Assembly: GCA_035550795.1 (NCBI GenBank)
Contig: DASZOL010000052.1
Span: 124,001-188,000, forward strand
Direction of reading: 5' to 3'
DNA from: DASRDR01 sp035550795
GTDB taxonomy: Bacteria > Methylomirabilota > Methylomirabilia > Rokubacteriales > DASRDR01
DNA length: 64,000 nucleotides
The translations under genes were made by a program, and so were the position numbers. The notes beneath the pieces were generated by a model that ran no database searches, was not told where the DNA came from, and saw nothing but the letters and a program-made list of their open reading frames with translations. Of the stretch, positions 8,482 to 17,020 are shown piece after piece; positions within the stretch are counted from its first letter, which is position 1, and each line of letters opens with the position of its first letter.

Positions 8482-9482
8482 TAGCGGATCCGGGGGTCGA
8501 TCAGCGTGTAGCTGAGGTCGACGAGGAGGTTCACCACGACGTAGATCGCGGCGAGCAGCATCGCGGCCCCCATGATGGCGGGGAAGTCGACCGTCGTGAC
8601 GGCCCGCACGGCGTAGGCGCCGACCCCGGGCCAGAAGAAGACCGTCTCCGTCAGGACGGCACCACCGAGCAGGTGGCCGAACTGGAGGCCGAAGACCGTG
8701 AGGACGGGGATCAGCGCATTCCGCATCGCGTGACGCAGGACGATGAGGCGCTCGGCGACGCCCTTCGCCCGCGCGGTCCGAATGTAGTCCTCCCGGAGCA
8801 CGTCGAGGAGGCTCGACCGGACCATGCGAGCCAGGCCCGCGAGCATCACGCCCGAGAGCGCCAGCGCCGGCATGGCGAGGTGTCGCGCGGAGACCCAGGC
8901 GAGCGACCAGTGGCCCGCGAGCAGGGCGTCGACGGTGTACAGCCCGGTCACCAGGGCCGGCGGCAGCTGGCCCTGGGGCAGACGCCCCCCGGCCGGGAGC
9001 CAGCCAAGGTGCCGGTAGAAGACCAGCTGGAGCATGAGGCCCGACCAGAACACCGGCAGGGCCGCGCCGGCGAGGGCCGTCATGCGGGTGCCATGGTCTA
9101 CCCACTTGCCGTGACGGACGGCGGCGAAGACGCCGAAGGGGATCCCTATGACGAGCGCGATCCCGGTCGCGGCCAGGCCCAGCTCCAGCGTCGCCGGGAA
9201 GAACTTCTCGAGATCGTCCCGCACGGGGCGCCGCGTGCTCAGCGACTGGCCCAGGTCCCCGCGGAGGAGCCCGCCGAGGAACCGCACGTACTGTTCGGGC
9301 AGCGGCCGGTCGAGGCCAAACTCGCGCCGAACCGACTCGACCTGATCCTGCGTGACCTCGAGCCCGGCCAAGAGGCGCGCGGGATCGGCGGGAATCGCGT
9401 GAGAGACCACGAAGGTCACCAGGGACATGCCGAACAGGACGAGGACCAGGAACAGGAGGCGGCGGACGACGTACCCGATCAT
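8478..9482 (-). CDS. ABC transporter permease, DppB/OppB type
   Basis: 334 residues, full length. It begins MIGYVVRRLLFLVLVLFGMSLVTF, the usual first membrane helix, then REFGLDRPLPEQYVRFL and GLLRGDLGQS, which are diagnostic of the DppB family. Further helices follow, with the EAA-type loop YIRTARAKGVAERLIVLRHAMRN and the C-terminal DLSYTLIDPRIRY. It forms the membrane channel with the next permease. It follows the binding-protein gene after a 69-base gap that holds an inverted repeat. Confidence 0.92.
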   Translation of the reverse strand: MIGYVVRRLLFLVLVLFGMSLVTFVVSHAIPADPARLLAGLEVTQDQVESVRREFGLDRPLPEQYVRFLGGLLRGDLGQSLSTRRPVRDDLEKFFPATLELGLAATGIALVIGIPFGVFAAVRHGKWVDHGTRMTALAGAALPVFWSGLMLQLVFYRHLGWLPAGGRLPQGQLPPALVTGLYTVDALLAGHWSLAWVSARHLAMPALALSGVMLAGLARMVRSSLLDVLREDYIRTARAKGVAERLIVLRHAMRNALIPVLTVFGLQFGHLLGGAVLTETVFFWPGVGAYAVRAVTTVDFPAIMGAAMLLAAIYVVVNLLVDLSYTLIDPRIRY

Positions 9483-9491
9483 CGTCGGCGG

Positions 9492-9538
9492 ACGGGCGAG
9501 TTGCGGGCGGGGGCCGGCTTGTGCGGCAACCCGCCCGT
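9492..9538 (-). promoter_or_regulatory. stem-loop between binding-protein and permease genes
   Basis: The 13-base arms 9492-9504 (acgggcgagttgc) and 9526-9538 (gcaacccgcccgt) pair with one wobble and a 21-base loop. The element lies between the stop of the binding-protein gene and the DppB-type start. There is no T-run. Such stems commonly protect the binding-protein mRNA and lower permease expression; that role is inferred. Confidence 0.5.
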
Positions 9539-9551
9539 AGCGGCTCTGGCC

Positions 9552-11174
9552 CTAGGCACTCTTCCCTTCGAGCCACATCTCGCGCAGGCGGAACATCTTG
9601 ATGTACATCGGGTTGTACGTGTAGCCCTTCACCCACTTGCGGAAGTAATCGACGTTCACGGGCCGATTCACGTTGATCGACACGGCGTCCTCGGTCACGA
9701 TGCGGCTGATCTCCTGATACATGGCGATGGCCTTGGCCCGGTCCACCTCCCGGCGGCCCTGGAAGATCAGCTCGTCGACCCGGGCGTTGTCGTAGAACCC
9801 CCAGTTGCGGTTCCCCTTCGAGTAGTAGAGGAAGTAGAGGAACCCGTCCGGATGGTTGATGGTCGACGACGTGTACAGCGGCACGATGTGGGGCGCGGTC
9901 TCCGGCTTCGCCATGAACTGGATGATCTGGGGGAACGCGAAGGCCTGAATGGAGATTTCGATGTTCAGCTCCTTCAGGGCGCTCTGGAGCAGCTCGCCGC
10001 TGATCTTCTCCTCGGACAGCCCGCTGACCCAGTAGTAGTCGAGCTTGAAGCCGCCCTTCGGCCACTGCGACCTGGCCAGGGCTTCCTTCGCCTTCTGCGG
10101 GTCGCGCCGATACGACACGATGTTCGGGATCGTTCCGCCCGCCATCTCGACGGGGAACGGGCCCGTCGCGGGCTTCGCGAATCCCTTCAGGGCAAGCTGG
10201 TTGTGGGCCTCGTAGTCATAGGACCAGGCGATGGCCTGGCGGACGTTCCGGTCGGCGGTGGGCCCCTTCTTCGTGTTGAGGAACAGGTAGTACTGGCGGA
10301 GGATCGTCGGGTCCGCCTGGACGACGAGATCCGAGTTGCGCTGAAGAGCCGGGATGTCGTCCACCGACGTGATCTGAGCCACGTCGAGGTCGCCGCGCTC
10401 CAGCATGAGCCGCTGGGGCGACGGCTCCATGATGACCCGACCGACCACGGCCTCAAGGGGCGTGCGGCTGGCGAAGCCCTTCCAGGATCCCGGGTTGCGG
10501 ACGGTGAGAATCTGCTGACCGGGTTCCCAGGTGTCGAGCTGATAGGGGCCGCTCCCCGCCGTGTGATTGCGGAGCCATTCCCGCGCCTGATCCCCCTTGT
10601 CGTGGGCCTGCACGGCGGCCGGGCTCGGGATCCCGAACCAGAAGAGCGTCTCGATGAACGGCGTGTAGCGCTCCTTGAGGTCGATGCGCAGCGTGGTCGC
10701 GTTGACGGTCGTGATCTTGTCCACGACCGCAAGCATCCACGCCACGCCCTGGTTGATGGTCCGGATCCGCTCGAGGCCGAGCCGCACCGCCTCGGCGTCC
10801 AGCCGCGTGCCATCGGCGAACTTGACGTCGTCCCGGACGTCGAACGTGTACGTGCGGCCTTCGTTCGAGATGGTCCACTTCCGGGCCAGGCTGGGCTTCA
10901 ACTCGATGGAGCCGCCCTCCCGGTCCACCAGCGTGTCGTAGGCGTTCTTCAGGATCGAGCGGCCCCACTGGTCGACCTCGATGGCCGGATCCATGGTGCG
11001 GGGCTCGGACCAGCCCCCCACCACCAGCGTGTTCGCGGGGCTCCGGCCCGTCTGGGCCGGGGCGCGGCGGCCGGCGAGCGCGACACCCAGCCCGGTGGCT
11101 GACGTGGAGAGGAACCTTCGGCGCGTCACGGAGGCGGTGGTCGGGGCGTTGTGCCCGGTGGAGACGGTGTCCAT
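9552..11174 (-). CDS. ABC transporter substrate-binding protein, peptide/nickel family (SBP_bac_5)
   Basis: 540 residues, extracytoplasmic. The N terminus carries a twin-arginine signal, SVTRRRFLSTSATGLGVALAG, ending near a RRAPAQ cleavage region, so export by Tat is likely. The mature domain has NTLVVGGWSEPRTMDP, AYDTLVDREG, LARKWTISNEGRTYTFDVRDDVKF and ERYTPFIE, in the order usual for DppA/OppA-type proteins. The ATG at 11174 is preferred because GAGGA lies eight bases upstream; a GTG seven codons earlier lacks a site. It is the first transporter gene after the Lrp regulator and probably binds a peptide or related amide; specificity is unknown. Confidence 0.9.
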   Translation of the reverse strand: MDTVSTGHNAPTTASVTRRRFLSTSATGLGVALAGRRAPAQTGRSPANTLVVGGWSEPRTMDPAIEVDQWGRSILKNAYDTLVDREGGSIELKPSLARKWTISNEGRTYTFDVRDDVKFADGTRLDAEAVRLGLERIRTINQGVAWMLAVVDKITTVNATTLRIDLKERYTPFIETLFWFGIPSPAAVQAHDKGDQAREWLRNHTAGSGPYQLDTWEPGQQILTVRNPGSWKGFASRTPLEAVVGRVIMEPSPQRLMLERGDLDVAQITSVDDIPALQRNSDLVVQADPTILRQYYLFLNTKKGPTADRNVRQAIAWSYDYEAHNQLALKGFAKPATGPFPVEMAGGTIPNIVSYRRDPQKAKEALARSQWPKGGFKLDYYWVSGLSEEKISGELLQSALKELNIEISIQAFAFPQIIQFMAKPETAPHIVPLYTSSTINHPDGFLYFLYYSKGNRNWGFYDNARVDELIFQGRREVDRAKAIAMYQEISRIVTEDAVSINVNRPVNVDYFRKWVKGYTYNPMYIKMFRLREMWLEGKSA

Positions 11175-11197
11175 GCGTGTGTCCTCGCTGTTCACGG

Positions 11198-11794
11198 TTA
11201 GGCGTGGCCCCGCTTCCGAGCCGAGGCGCGAAGGGCCGGGCCCGGGGGGCGGGGCCGGTCTCGGCCGGCGGCGCCCGCCACGGTTTCGTCGCGGACCGGA
11301 AAGCGGAACTCGCGCCGCACCACCCGGACGATGCTAGACGTGGACGTGCGCGAGATTCCCGGAATGAGGTTGAGGCGCTTCGTCAGGAACGCGTACAGGT
11401 GCTCGTTTGAGCGAAAGACCGCGGCGGCAAAGATGTCGAACCCGCCCGTGCACACTCCCAGGAAGTAGATCTCGGGGAGCCGGGCCAGGCGCTCCGCGAC
11501 GCGCTCGACGGCCGGAGGCTCCGCCTGGATCTCCATGACCGCGTACACCTGATACCCAATCTTCAGGGGGTCGACCCACGCCTGGAACTGGATGACCTTG
11601 TCCCGGCGCATGCGGGCGATGCGCTTGCGCACCGACGCCTCGCCCACGCCCAGACGGCGCGCCACGGCGCTGTTGCTCATTCGACCGTCGCCCTGGAGGA
11701 GGGTCACGATCTTGGCGTCGAGTTGGTCCAGCACGGTCGACCTGGCTCCTGGATCGTGCCCGTTCAACGCGAAGTTCGTCTCAGAATCGCTCAT
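11198..11794 (-). CDS. Lrp/AsnC family transcriptional regulator
   Basis: 198 residues. The N-terminal winged helix-turn-helix reads LDQLDAKIVTLLQGDGRMSN, VARRLGVGEASVRKRIARM. The C-terminal RAM domain (ligand binding and oligomerisation) follows with YQVYAVMEIQ, LPEIYFLGVCTGGFDIF and RTSTSSIVRV. There is a 40-residue basic, Pro-rich tail beyond the RAM domain. It begins the minus-strand operon, 23 bases upstream of the binding-protein gene, so it is likely an amino-acid-responsive regulator of this uptake and degradation operon and probably of itself. The operator would lie in the 228-base gap to the divergent membrane-protein gene. Confidence 0.9.
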   Translation of the reverse strand: MSDSETNFALNGHDPGARSTVLDQLDAKIVTLLQGDGRMSNSAVARRLGVGEASVRKRIARMRRDKVIQFQAWVDPLKIGYQVYAVMEIQAEPPAVERVAERLARLPEIYFLGVCTGGFDIFAAAVFRSNEHLYAFLTKRLNLIPGISRTSTSSIVRVVRREFRFPVRDETVAGAAGRDRPRPPGPALRASARKRGHA

Positions 11795-12022
11795 GGAAGG
11801 GCGAATCTCGTTCTCGACTATACGGAGCCCGCTCGACGGCTGTCAAGGCACATGGCTCGCGCGCCGGCACGCCCGGGATGCGGACGACGGCAGGGCCGGA
11901 GCGTGGGATCAGGGTCTCGCCCCGGCGAGCGCGGCTCCTGGCGTAAGATGCACCGCGGTGAGCTACCATCTGACCTTTCCTGTCCGCCCCTGCCCGTGGA
12001 TCCTTCCCGGCGCGCGCCGCCC

Positions 12023-13012
12023 GTGAAGGCGCTCCGGCCGCTCGCCGCCCTTGCGGGGATCCTCATCCTCGTCTGGCTCGTGTGGGAGATCGGGGTCTCC
12101 ACGCTCATCGCCGAGCTACGCAAGCTCTCCTGGCGGCTGCCGCTGATCCTCCTGCCCCAGGTCGTGACGAACGTCTTCAAGACGATCGGGTGGAGCACCG
12201 CGTTTCCCCGGGGGTGTCCGCGCTTCGGACTCCTGTTCTCGGTCCGCCTCGCCGGCGAAGCGGTGAACGAGACCACGCCGACCGGCACGATGGGCGGCGA
12301 GGCCCTGAAGGCCTTTCTCCTCGTGCGGGCGGGCGCTGGCGTAACCGTGGAGGAAGGGCTCGTCTCGGTCATGGTCGCCAAGACGGCCCTGGTGGCCTCC
12401 CTGGCGGTCTTCATCGCAGGCGCGCTCGTCCTGGCCTGGGCGTTCTCGGACACTGGGCCCGGGATGCTCTCGCTGCTCGCCCTGCTGGTGGTCTACATGG
12501 CCCTCTCGACCGCCGGCTTCATCTGGGCGCAGGTCAAGGGGGTGCTCCGGATGGGCGGCCGCGCCCTCGCGTGGGTCGGCCTCGGCGAGCGCGTGGCGGC
12601 CGGAGCCCAACGACTGGACGCCGAGCTTCGCTGGTACTACCGGGAGCGGCGCGGACGGGCGGCCGCCACCGTCGCCCTGAGCCTCGTGGGGTGGGCGGCC
12701 GGCGCGGTCGAGACCTGGCTGATGCTCCTGCTGCTCGGAGCGCCGGTGCCGCTGCTGACCGCGCTCGTCGTCGAGGCCGGGGCCACGGGAGTACGCGCCG
12801 CCGGGTTCCTGATCCCGGGCTCGATCGGCGTGTTGGAGGGCGGGCTCGTCGGCATCTTCGCCATGCTCGGAATCGCGCCGAGCACCGGCCTGGCCTTCGG
12901 CGTGGCGCGCCGGTTCCGGGAGGGGGTCTGGATCCTCGCCGGCTACGCCTGTCTCGCGGTCATGCGCGGCCCCAAGTCAACCTCGGCCGTCACCACCACT
13001 GGGTCCCCTTGA
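12023..13012 (+). CDS. flippase-like integral membrane protein (LPG-synthase TM domain family)
   Basis: About 329 residues with seven or eight hydrophobic helices. Features of the UPF0104/LPG_synthase_TM family (AglD/MprF membrane domain) are seen: RLAGEAVNETTPTGTMGGEALKAFLL near residue 80, and AAGFLIPGSIGVLEGG in the C-terminal part. The family moves or synthesises lipid-linked molecules. There is no MprF-type synthase domain. The GTG at 12023 gives the usual family length; an upstream in-frame ATG (11948) would add a 25-residue unconserved leader. It is divergent from the Lrp gene, and its end overlaps the end of the convergent DUF2628 gene by 23 bases. Confidence 0.8.
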   Translation: MKALRPLAALAGILILVWLVWEIGVSTLIAELRKLSWRLPLILLPQVVTNVFKTIGWSTAFPRGCPRFGLLFSVRLAGEAVNETTPTGTMGGEALKAFLLVRAGAGVTVEEGLVSVMVAKTALVASLAVFIAGALVLAWAFSDTGPGMLSLLALLVVYMALSTAGFIWAQVKGVLRMGGRALAWVGLGERVAAGAQRLDAELRWYYRERRGRAAATVALSLVGWAAGAVETWLMLLLLGAPVPLLTALVVEAGATGVRAAGFLIPGSIGVLEGGLVGIFAMLGIAPSTGLAFGVARRFREGVWILAGYACLAVMRGPKSTSAVTTTGSP

Positions 13013-13583
13013 CCCTCCAGAGGTAATCGTCCCAGTTTCCCGCCACCCCGCAGTAGACGAGGATGACGCCCGACACCAGCACGGCGAGAGGCAGGGTCCA
13101 GAACGGGCACACGCTGAGCCCGAAGAGGACCAGGCCCTTGGCGTACAGACCCCGGCGGAGATACCAGAGCGGCCCGAAGACGAAGGCCGTCCAGTTCCAC
13201 GTCGGGGCGAATCGCCCGCCGCGATGCTCGAAGATCGCGAAGGCGGAATCCGCGGGCGCGTGGCGGCGTGACACCCCCTCGCCGACCGGACGCAGGACCA
13301 CGGCAACGGGTGCCGCCCCCGTGGCGTAGAGATCCCGCAGGAGCGCCGGCGCCTCGGCCTCTCCCAGCGACAGGCGCATCGTGATGGCCCTGCGACTGAG
13401 AGTCTGACCGAGAGGCGGGCCCGGCTGGACCGGGGCCCATCGATTCAGGACCGCCGACACCGCGTCTCGGACCCGCGGGTCGGCGAGACTCGCCAAGCGC
13501 AGCTCGTACGGTTGCGCCGCGGGGTCGCGGATCACCCCGTCACCGCGCTGCCGCCGGCCCCGAGCCGCTCCCTGGTCGGGCAC
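12990..13583 (-). CDS. DUF2628 domain protein
   Basis: 197 residues. The C-terminal 80 residues contain the DUF2628 pattern FAPTWNWTAFVFGPLWYLRRGLYAKG, followed by two hydrophobic helices (LVLFGLSVCPFW and LAVLVSGVILVYCGVAG) and GNWDDYLWRVKG, so it is a small inner-membrane protein. The N-terminal 110 residues are soluble and not recognised. The start at GTG 13583 has no clear ribosome site; GTG 13535 is an alternative. The 3' end overlaps the convergent flippase-like gene. No function is known. Confidence 0.75.
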   Translation of the reverse strand: MPDQGAARGRRQRGDGVIRDPAAQPYELRLASLADPRVRDAVSAVLNRWAPVQPGPPLGQTLSRRAITMRLSLGEAEAPALLRDLYATGAAPVAVVLRPVGEGVSRRHAPADSAFAIFEHRGGRFAPTWNWTAFVFGPLWYLRRGLYAKGLVLFGLSVCPFWTLPLAVLVSGVILVYCGVAGNWDDYLWRVKGTQWW

Positions 13584-13627
13584 GGTAGCGAGTCTAGCGC
13601 CGTTGGGATCGAAGCGGAACGGATTCC

Positions 13628-14878
13628 CTACCGGGCCGCTCCCGCCGTCGAACGGCGGTGCCCGCCGGCGGTCCCGCGCCGCTGACCCGCCCGCTGGACT
13701 CGCATGGCGGCGAGTCGCTCGCCGAGCGGGATCTCCAGGCGCTCGGGGGTCCTCTGCCCGTAGTCGAACCCCGGGAGCGTGGCCCGGGCGATCCGGATCC
13801 CGATCGCACGCTCGATCGTGCGCAGATCGGCCTCCTCACCCGGGGCGACGAGCGTCAGCGCGTCGCCCAGGGCGTCCGCCCGCGCGGTCCGGCCCACGCG
13901 GTGGATGTAGTCCTCGGGCAGCGGGGGGACGTCGAAGTTCACCACGTGGCTCAGGGCGTCGATGTCGATTCCCCGTGCGGCGATGTCGGTCGCCACCAGC
14001 ACCCGGAAGTGCCCGCTCTTGAAGCCCGCAAGGGCGTGCGTGCGCTGGGCCTGGCTGCGATTGCCGTGGATGCGCTCCACCCGGACGCCGTTCCGGCCGA
14101 GGAACTCGGCCAGCCGGTTCGCCCGGTGCTTGGTCCGCGTGAAGGCGAGGACGCTCCGCGTGTCGGGGCGCCCGAGCAGCGCCAGGAGCAGCCGCGACTT
14201 CAGCTCGGCCGCGACCGGATACGCGGTGTGCGTGATACCGGCCGCCGGCGTCGCCGGGCGCTCGACCGCGATCGTCACGGGCTCGCGGAGGATCTCCCGG
14301 GCGAGCGCCACGATTGGTGGCGGCATCGTGGCCGAGAAGAAGAGGGTCTGGCGGCGCGCGGGAAGATGCTGCAGCACGCGACGGATGTCGGGCAGGAAGC
14401 CCATGTCGAGCATGCGGTCCGCCTCGTCGAGCACGAGCACCTCCAGGCCGCCGAGGTGGCCGTGGGGCTGCCCGAGGTGGTCCAGCAGGCGGCCCGGCGT
14501 GGCGACGAGGACGTCCGCCCCGCGTCGGAGCGCGTGCTCCTGCGGGGCGTAGCCGACCCCGCCGAAGATGGCGGCGCCGGTGAGGCGTGTGTGACGGGCC
14601 AGCTCCCGCCGGTGCTCGTCGATCTGGGCCGCCAGCTCACGCGTGGGGGCGAGGACGAGGACGCGCGTGACGCCGCGCGGGCGCCCGAGGAGGCGATGGA
14701 GGATCGGCAGGAGGAAGGCCGCGGTCTTGCCGCTCCCGGTGACGGCGCACGCGAGAACGTCCCGGCCTTCCAGGACCCGCGGGATGGCGTCCAGCTGGAT
14801 CGGGGTCGGTGTCTCGAAGCCAAGGGCGGCGACGCCGCGCAAGAGATCAGGATGGAGGTCAAACGCATCGAACGACAT
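13628..14878 (-). CDS. rhlE: DEAD-box ATP-dependent RNA helicase (RhlE type)
   Basis: 416 residues. Motifs in order: Q motif (FETPTPIQLDAIP), Walker A AVTGSGKT, PTRELAAQ, TPGRLLD, DEAD (VLDEADRMLDMGF), SAT, then the second RecA domain with ARGIDID and HRVGRTARA. It unwinds RNA duplexes in ribosome assembly or mRNA decay. The C-terminal tail after residue 380 is basic (Arg/Gly-rich), common in RhlE proteins. The ATG at 14878 has AAGGAA at good spacing; an open extension upstream is not credible coding. It is monocistronic. Confidence 0.93.
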   Translation of the reverse strand: MSFDAFDLHPDLLRGVAALGFETPTPIQLDAIPRVLEGRDVLACAVTGSGKTAAFLLPILHRLLGRPRGVTRVLVLAPTRELAAQIDEHRRELARHTRLTGAAIFGGVGYAPQEHALRRGADVLVATPGRLLDHLGQPHGHLGGLEVLVLDEADRMLDMGFLPDIRRVLQHLPARRQTLFFSATMPPPIVALAREILREPVTIAVERPATPAAGITHTAYPVAAELKSRLLLALLGRPDTRSVLAFTRTKHRANRLAEFLGRNGVRVERIHGNRSQAQRTHALAGFKSGHFRVLVATDIAARGIDIDALSHVVNFDVPPLPEDYIHRVGRTARADALGDALTLVAPGEEADLRTIERAIGIRIARATLPGFDYGQRTPERLEIPLGERLAAMRVQRAGQRRGTAGGHRRSTAGAAR

Positions 14879-15199
14879 GGGTGAGTTCCTTCGGGCAAGC
14901 CTGGGCCCAGCCAGTCTTCCGCGATGTTGACGTCGCGTCCCACCGTGCGGAAGAGGGGGCGGGGATCCGCGGTCTGAAAAGGACTCGGGCTCGAAGATGA
15001 ACCGGCGGTCAGAACCAGACGCCGGCAGTATACCGCGCGCCGCGGCGCGCTGCACGGATTTCGTGGGGGGCCGCCCCTCGCCGGACCGGCCGCCGGGAGT
15101 CCTGACGCCGGGCTCAGTCCCGGCGGGCCCGCGTGGCCCCGAACGCGCTTCGGAGAAGGGGAACCGGGGCCGCCTTCCGGGGCGACGCGATGCGCGCTC
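14879..15199 (-). other. non-coding stretch between helicase and Fae-like gene
   Basis: 321 bases with no supported gene. It must hold the helicase promoter and leader and the end of the Fae-like transcript. The only clear structure is the inverted repeat at 15106-15125, listed separately. Confidence 0.5.
15106..15125 (-). terminator. short GC stem-loop after the Fae-like gene
   Basis: The 7-base arms cgccggg (15106-15112) and cccggcg (15119-15125) flank a six-base loop. It lies about 75 bases past the Fae-like stop on the minus strand and has no T-run. It is a candidate terminator only. Confidence 0.35.
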
Positions 15200-15757
15200 C
15201 TAGATCTTGCCCTCCACCCCCATCTGGAAGTACCGGTGGACGATCTTGTCCTGGTTCTCGAGCAGCCAGTCGATCGACGGCTCGTGATGCATGGCCTTGT
15301 TGATAGCCCGGGCCATCCCCCGCCGGTGAATGTCAAACAACACCCGGTGATCGAGATCCGTCACGTCGACGATCGTGGGCGCCAGCCAGACGGCGCAGAT
15401 GATGCCGAGCTCGTTCGCCTGGCTCTTCGGCAGATCGCCCGCACGCACCGCGTCGAGCACGCCATGGGCGATCGCCGCCTGCACGGTGCCCATCAGGATG
15501 TTCGTGTACTTCGTCGCCTTCTCGCCCCGGACCGTGACCTTGCTGACCATCAGCGTGACCGGGCGGACCTGGACGTCGGTGTTCAGGAGCGCGAAGACGC
15601 GCGTGTGCCCCTTGACCTGGTCGCCGACGAGCGTGGCCATCGCGGTGCCGACCGGGCCGTCCAGGGCTCCGATCACGATCTCGGGCTCGGCCGCCGTGCC
15701 CGGCGGCCCTCCGGCCACCAGTGCCTCGCCCGCTCGGAGGATGATGCGTTCCGTCAT
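15200..15757 (-). CDS. formaldehyde-activating enzyme (Fae)-like protein
   Basis: 185 residues. The sequence follows the Fae fold: RAGEALVAGG, IVIGALDGPVG, GHTRVFALLN, a VRPVTLMVSKVTV strand, and the helix GTVQAAIAHGVLDAV. Fae condenses formaldehyde with tetrahydromethanopterin (or dephospho-tetrahydromethanopterin). Aligned by eye with classical Fae, the catalytic His in GNEVAHIDL is replaced here by Glu (TAAEPEIVIG), and the C-terminal 45 residues are unlike Fae. It may therefore be a Fae homologue with another activity. The ATG has GGGAGG upstream. It is alone, with no H4MPT pathway genes nearby. Confidence 0.72.
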   Translation of the reverse strand: MTERIILRAGEALVAGGPPGTAAEPEIVIGALDGPVGTAMATLVGDQVKGHTRVFALLNTDVQVRPVTLMVSKVTVRGEKATKYTNILMGTVQAAIAHGVLDAVRAGDLPKSQANELGIICAVWLAPTIVDVTDLDHRVLFDIHRRGMARAINKAMHHEPSIDWLLENQDKIVHRYFQMGVEGKI

Positions 15758-15810
15758 CGATGCCTCCCGTCCTCGGATAGGGTTGTCGCTTCACGCGCCC
15801 GCACCCTCGG

Positions 15811-16341
15811 ATGCAGCCCGCGCGGCGCGCAACTCGCCGAGCCGGTGAAACCACACCAGATTCCCCGGGGCGCGTCAACGCCATCGTCACACCGAGGTCC
15901 GGCGGAGTCGCCCGGGGTTCCGGGGCTCTTCCCGCCCCGGCGTCGTCGCCGGCGACGGCGGCCTCCTCCCTGAACGCCGGCGAGCGCCGGATGCTGGCGA
16001 TCGGCATCGCGCTCGTGAAGCGACCGCGCCTCCTTTTGCTCGACGAGCCCTCCCTGGGGCTCGCCCCCGTCCCGGTGAGGCGCCTCATGGACGCCACTGC
16101 CAAGATCAACCGGCAGTTCCGTACGGCGGTGCTCGTGACCGAGCAGAACGTGCGGGAGGCGCTCCGGATCGCCCAGCGGACGGTCGTTGTCCATACGGGT
16201 CGGGTCGTGCTGGTCGAGCGCGCGGACACGCTCGGTCAACGCGAGGACCTCCTCTCGCTGGTGATCGAGGGCGGGCGGCGCGCGGCTGAGGGCCCGTCGA
16301 CGCCCCGGCACCGGCTCAGTGCCCCAGGTACGCTTGCCTGA
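15811..16341 (+). pseudogene. remnant of an ABC transporter ATPase (LivF-like C-terminal half)
   Basis: From about 15970 the frame reads LNAGERRMLAIGIALVKRPR, LLLLDEPSLGLAP and TAVLVTEQNVREALRIAQR, which is the signature, Walker B and switch-His-equivalent region of a LivF-type ATPase. Walker A and the whole N-terminal half are missing; the upstream part of the frame is low-complexity. The signature is altered (LNAGERR instead of LSGGEQQ). It lies on the plus strand against the end of the intact livF gene on the minus strand, which it resembles, so it is probably a decayed duplicate of such a gene. Confidence 0.65.
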
Positions 16342-17020
16342 TCTGTCCGTCGGCCAGCAGGTCACGGCCAGTTCCCGCCGCCACCACCTGACCGACCCGG
16401 AGCACGTAGGCGCGATGCGCGATCGCGAGCGCCTTCGTCACGTTCTGCTCGACCATCAGGATGGTCGTGCCGGCGGCGTTGATCGTCGCCACCGCTCCGA
16501 AGATCGTCTCGATGACGCGCGGTGCCAGCCCGAGGGACGGCTCGTCCAGCAGCAGGAGCCGCGGGCCGCCCATCAGCGCTCGGCCGATGGCCAGCATCTG
16601 CTGCTCACCACCCGACAGCGTCCCGGCCATCTGCGCCGCCCGCCCGCCGAGGATCGGGAAGAGATTGTGGACGCGCTCGACGCGCGCCGCCACCTCTCCG
16701 CGCTGGCGGCAACGATGGGCGCCGAGCAGCAGGTTCTCCCGCACGGTCATGCGCGGGAACACCTGGCGGCCTTCCGGACACTGCACGACGCCCTTGGCCA
16801 CCACCCGGTGGGCCGCGAGGCCGACGATCGGACGCTCGTCGAGCAGGATCTGGCCGCCCGAAGGGCGGAGGAGCCCGGAGATCGCGCGGAGCGCCGTGCT
16901 CTTCCCTGCCCCGTTCGAGCCCAGCACCGCCACGATCTCCCCTGACCCGACGCGCAGCGACACGGCGCGAAGGGCATGGATCCGGCCGTAGTGGACGCTG
17001 AGATCGCGCAGCTCAAGCAT
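16316..17020 (-). CDS. livF: branched-chain amino acid-type ABC transporter ATPase (LivF)
   Basis: 234 residues. Walker A GSNGAGKST, Q-loop CPEGRQVFP, signature LSGGEQQML, Walker B LLLLDEPSLGLAP, and MVEQN at the switch position show an intact ATPase of the LivF family. The ATG at 17020 overlaps the last codons of the LivM-LivG fusion (ATGCTTGA); an in-frame GTG four codons upstream is an alternative. It energises import with the fused LivG domain. Last gene of the operon. Confidence 0.92.
   Translation of the reverse strand: MLELRDLSVHYGRIHALRAVSLRVGSGEIVAVLGSNGAGKSTALRAISGLLRPSGGQILLDERPIVGLAAHRVVAKGVVQCPEGRQVFPRMTVRENLLLGAHRCRQRGEVAARVERVHNLFPILGGRAAQMAGTLSGGEQQMLAIGRALMGGPRLLLLDEPSLGLAPRVIETIFGAVATINAAGTTILMVEQNVTKALAIAHRAYVLRVGQVVAAGTGRDLLADGQIRQAYLGH

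Noticed and set aside
8673..11102. An 809-codon plus-strand open frame opposite the peptide transporter genes
   Set aside because: Antisense of the DppB-type and binding-protein genes; Arg/His/Glu-rich with no recognisable fold.
14879..15055. An upstream extension of the helicase frame
   Set aside because: It has no family similarity, and the internal ATG at 14878 has a good ribosome site and the normal RhlE N terminus.
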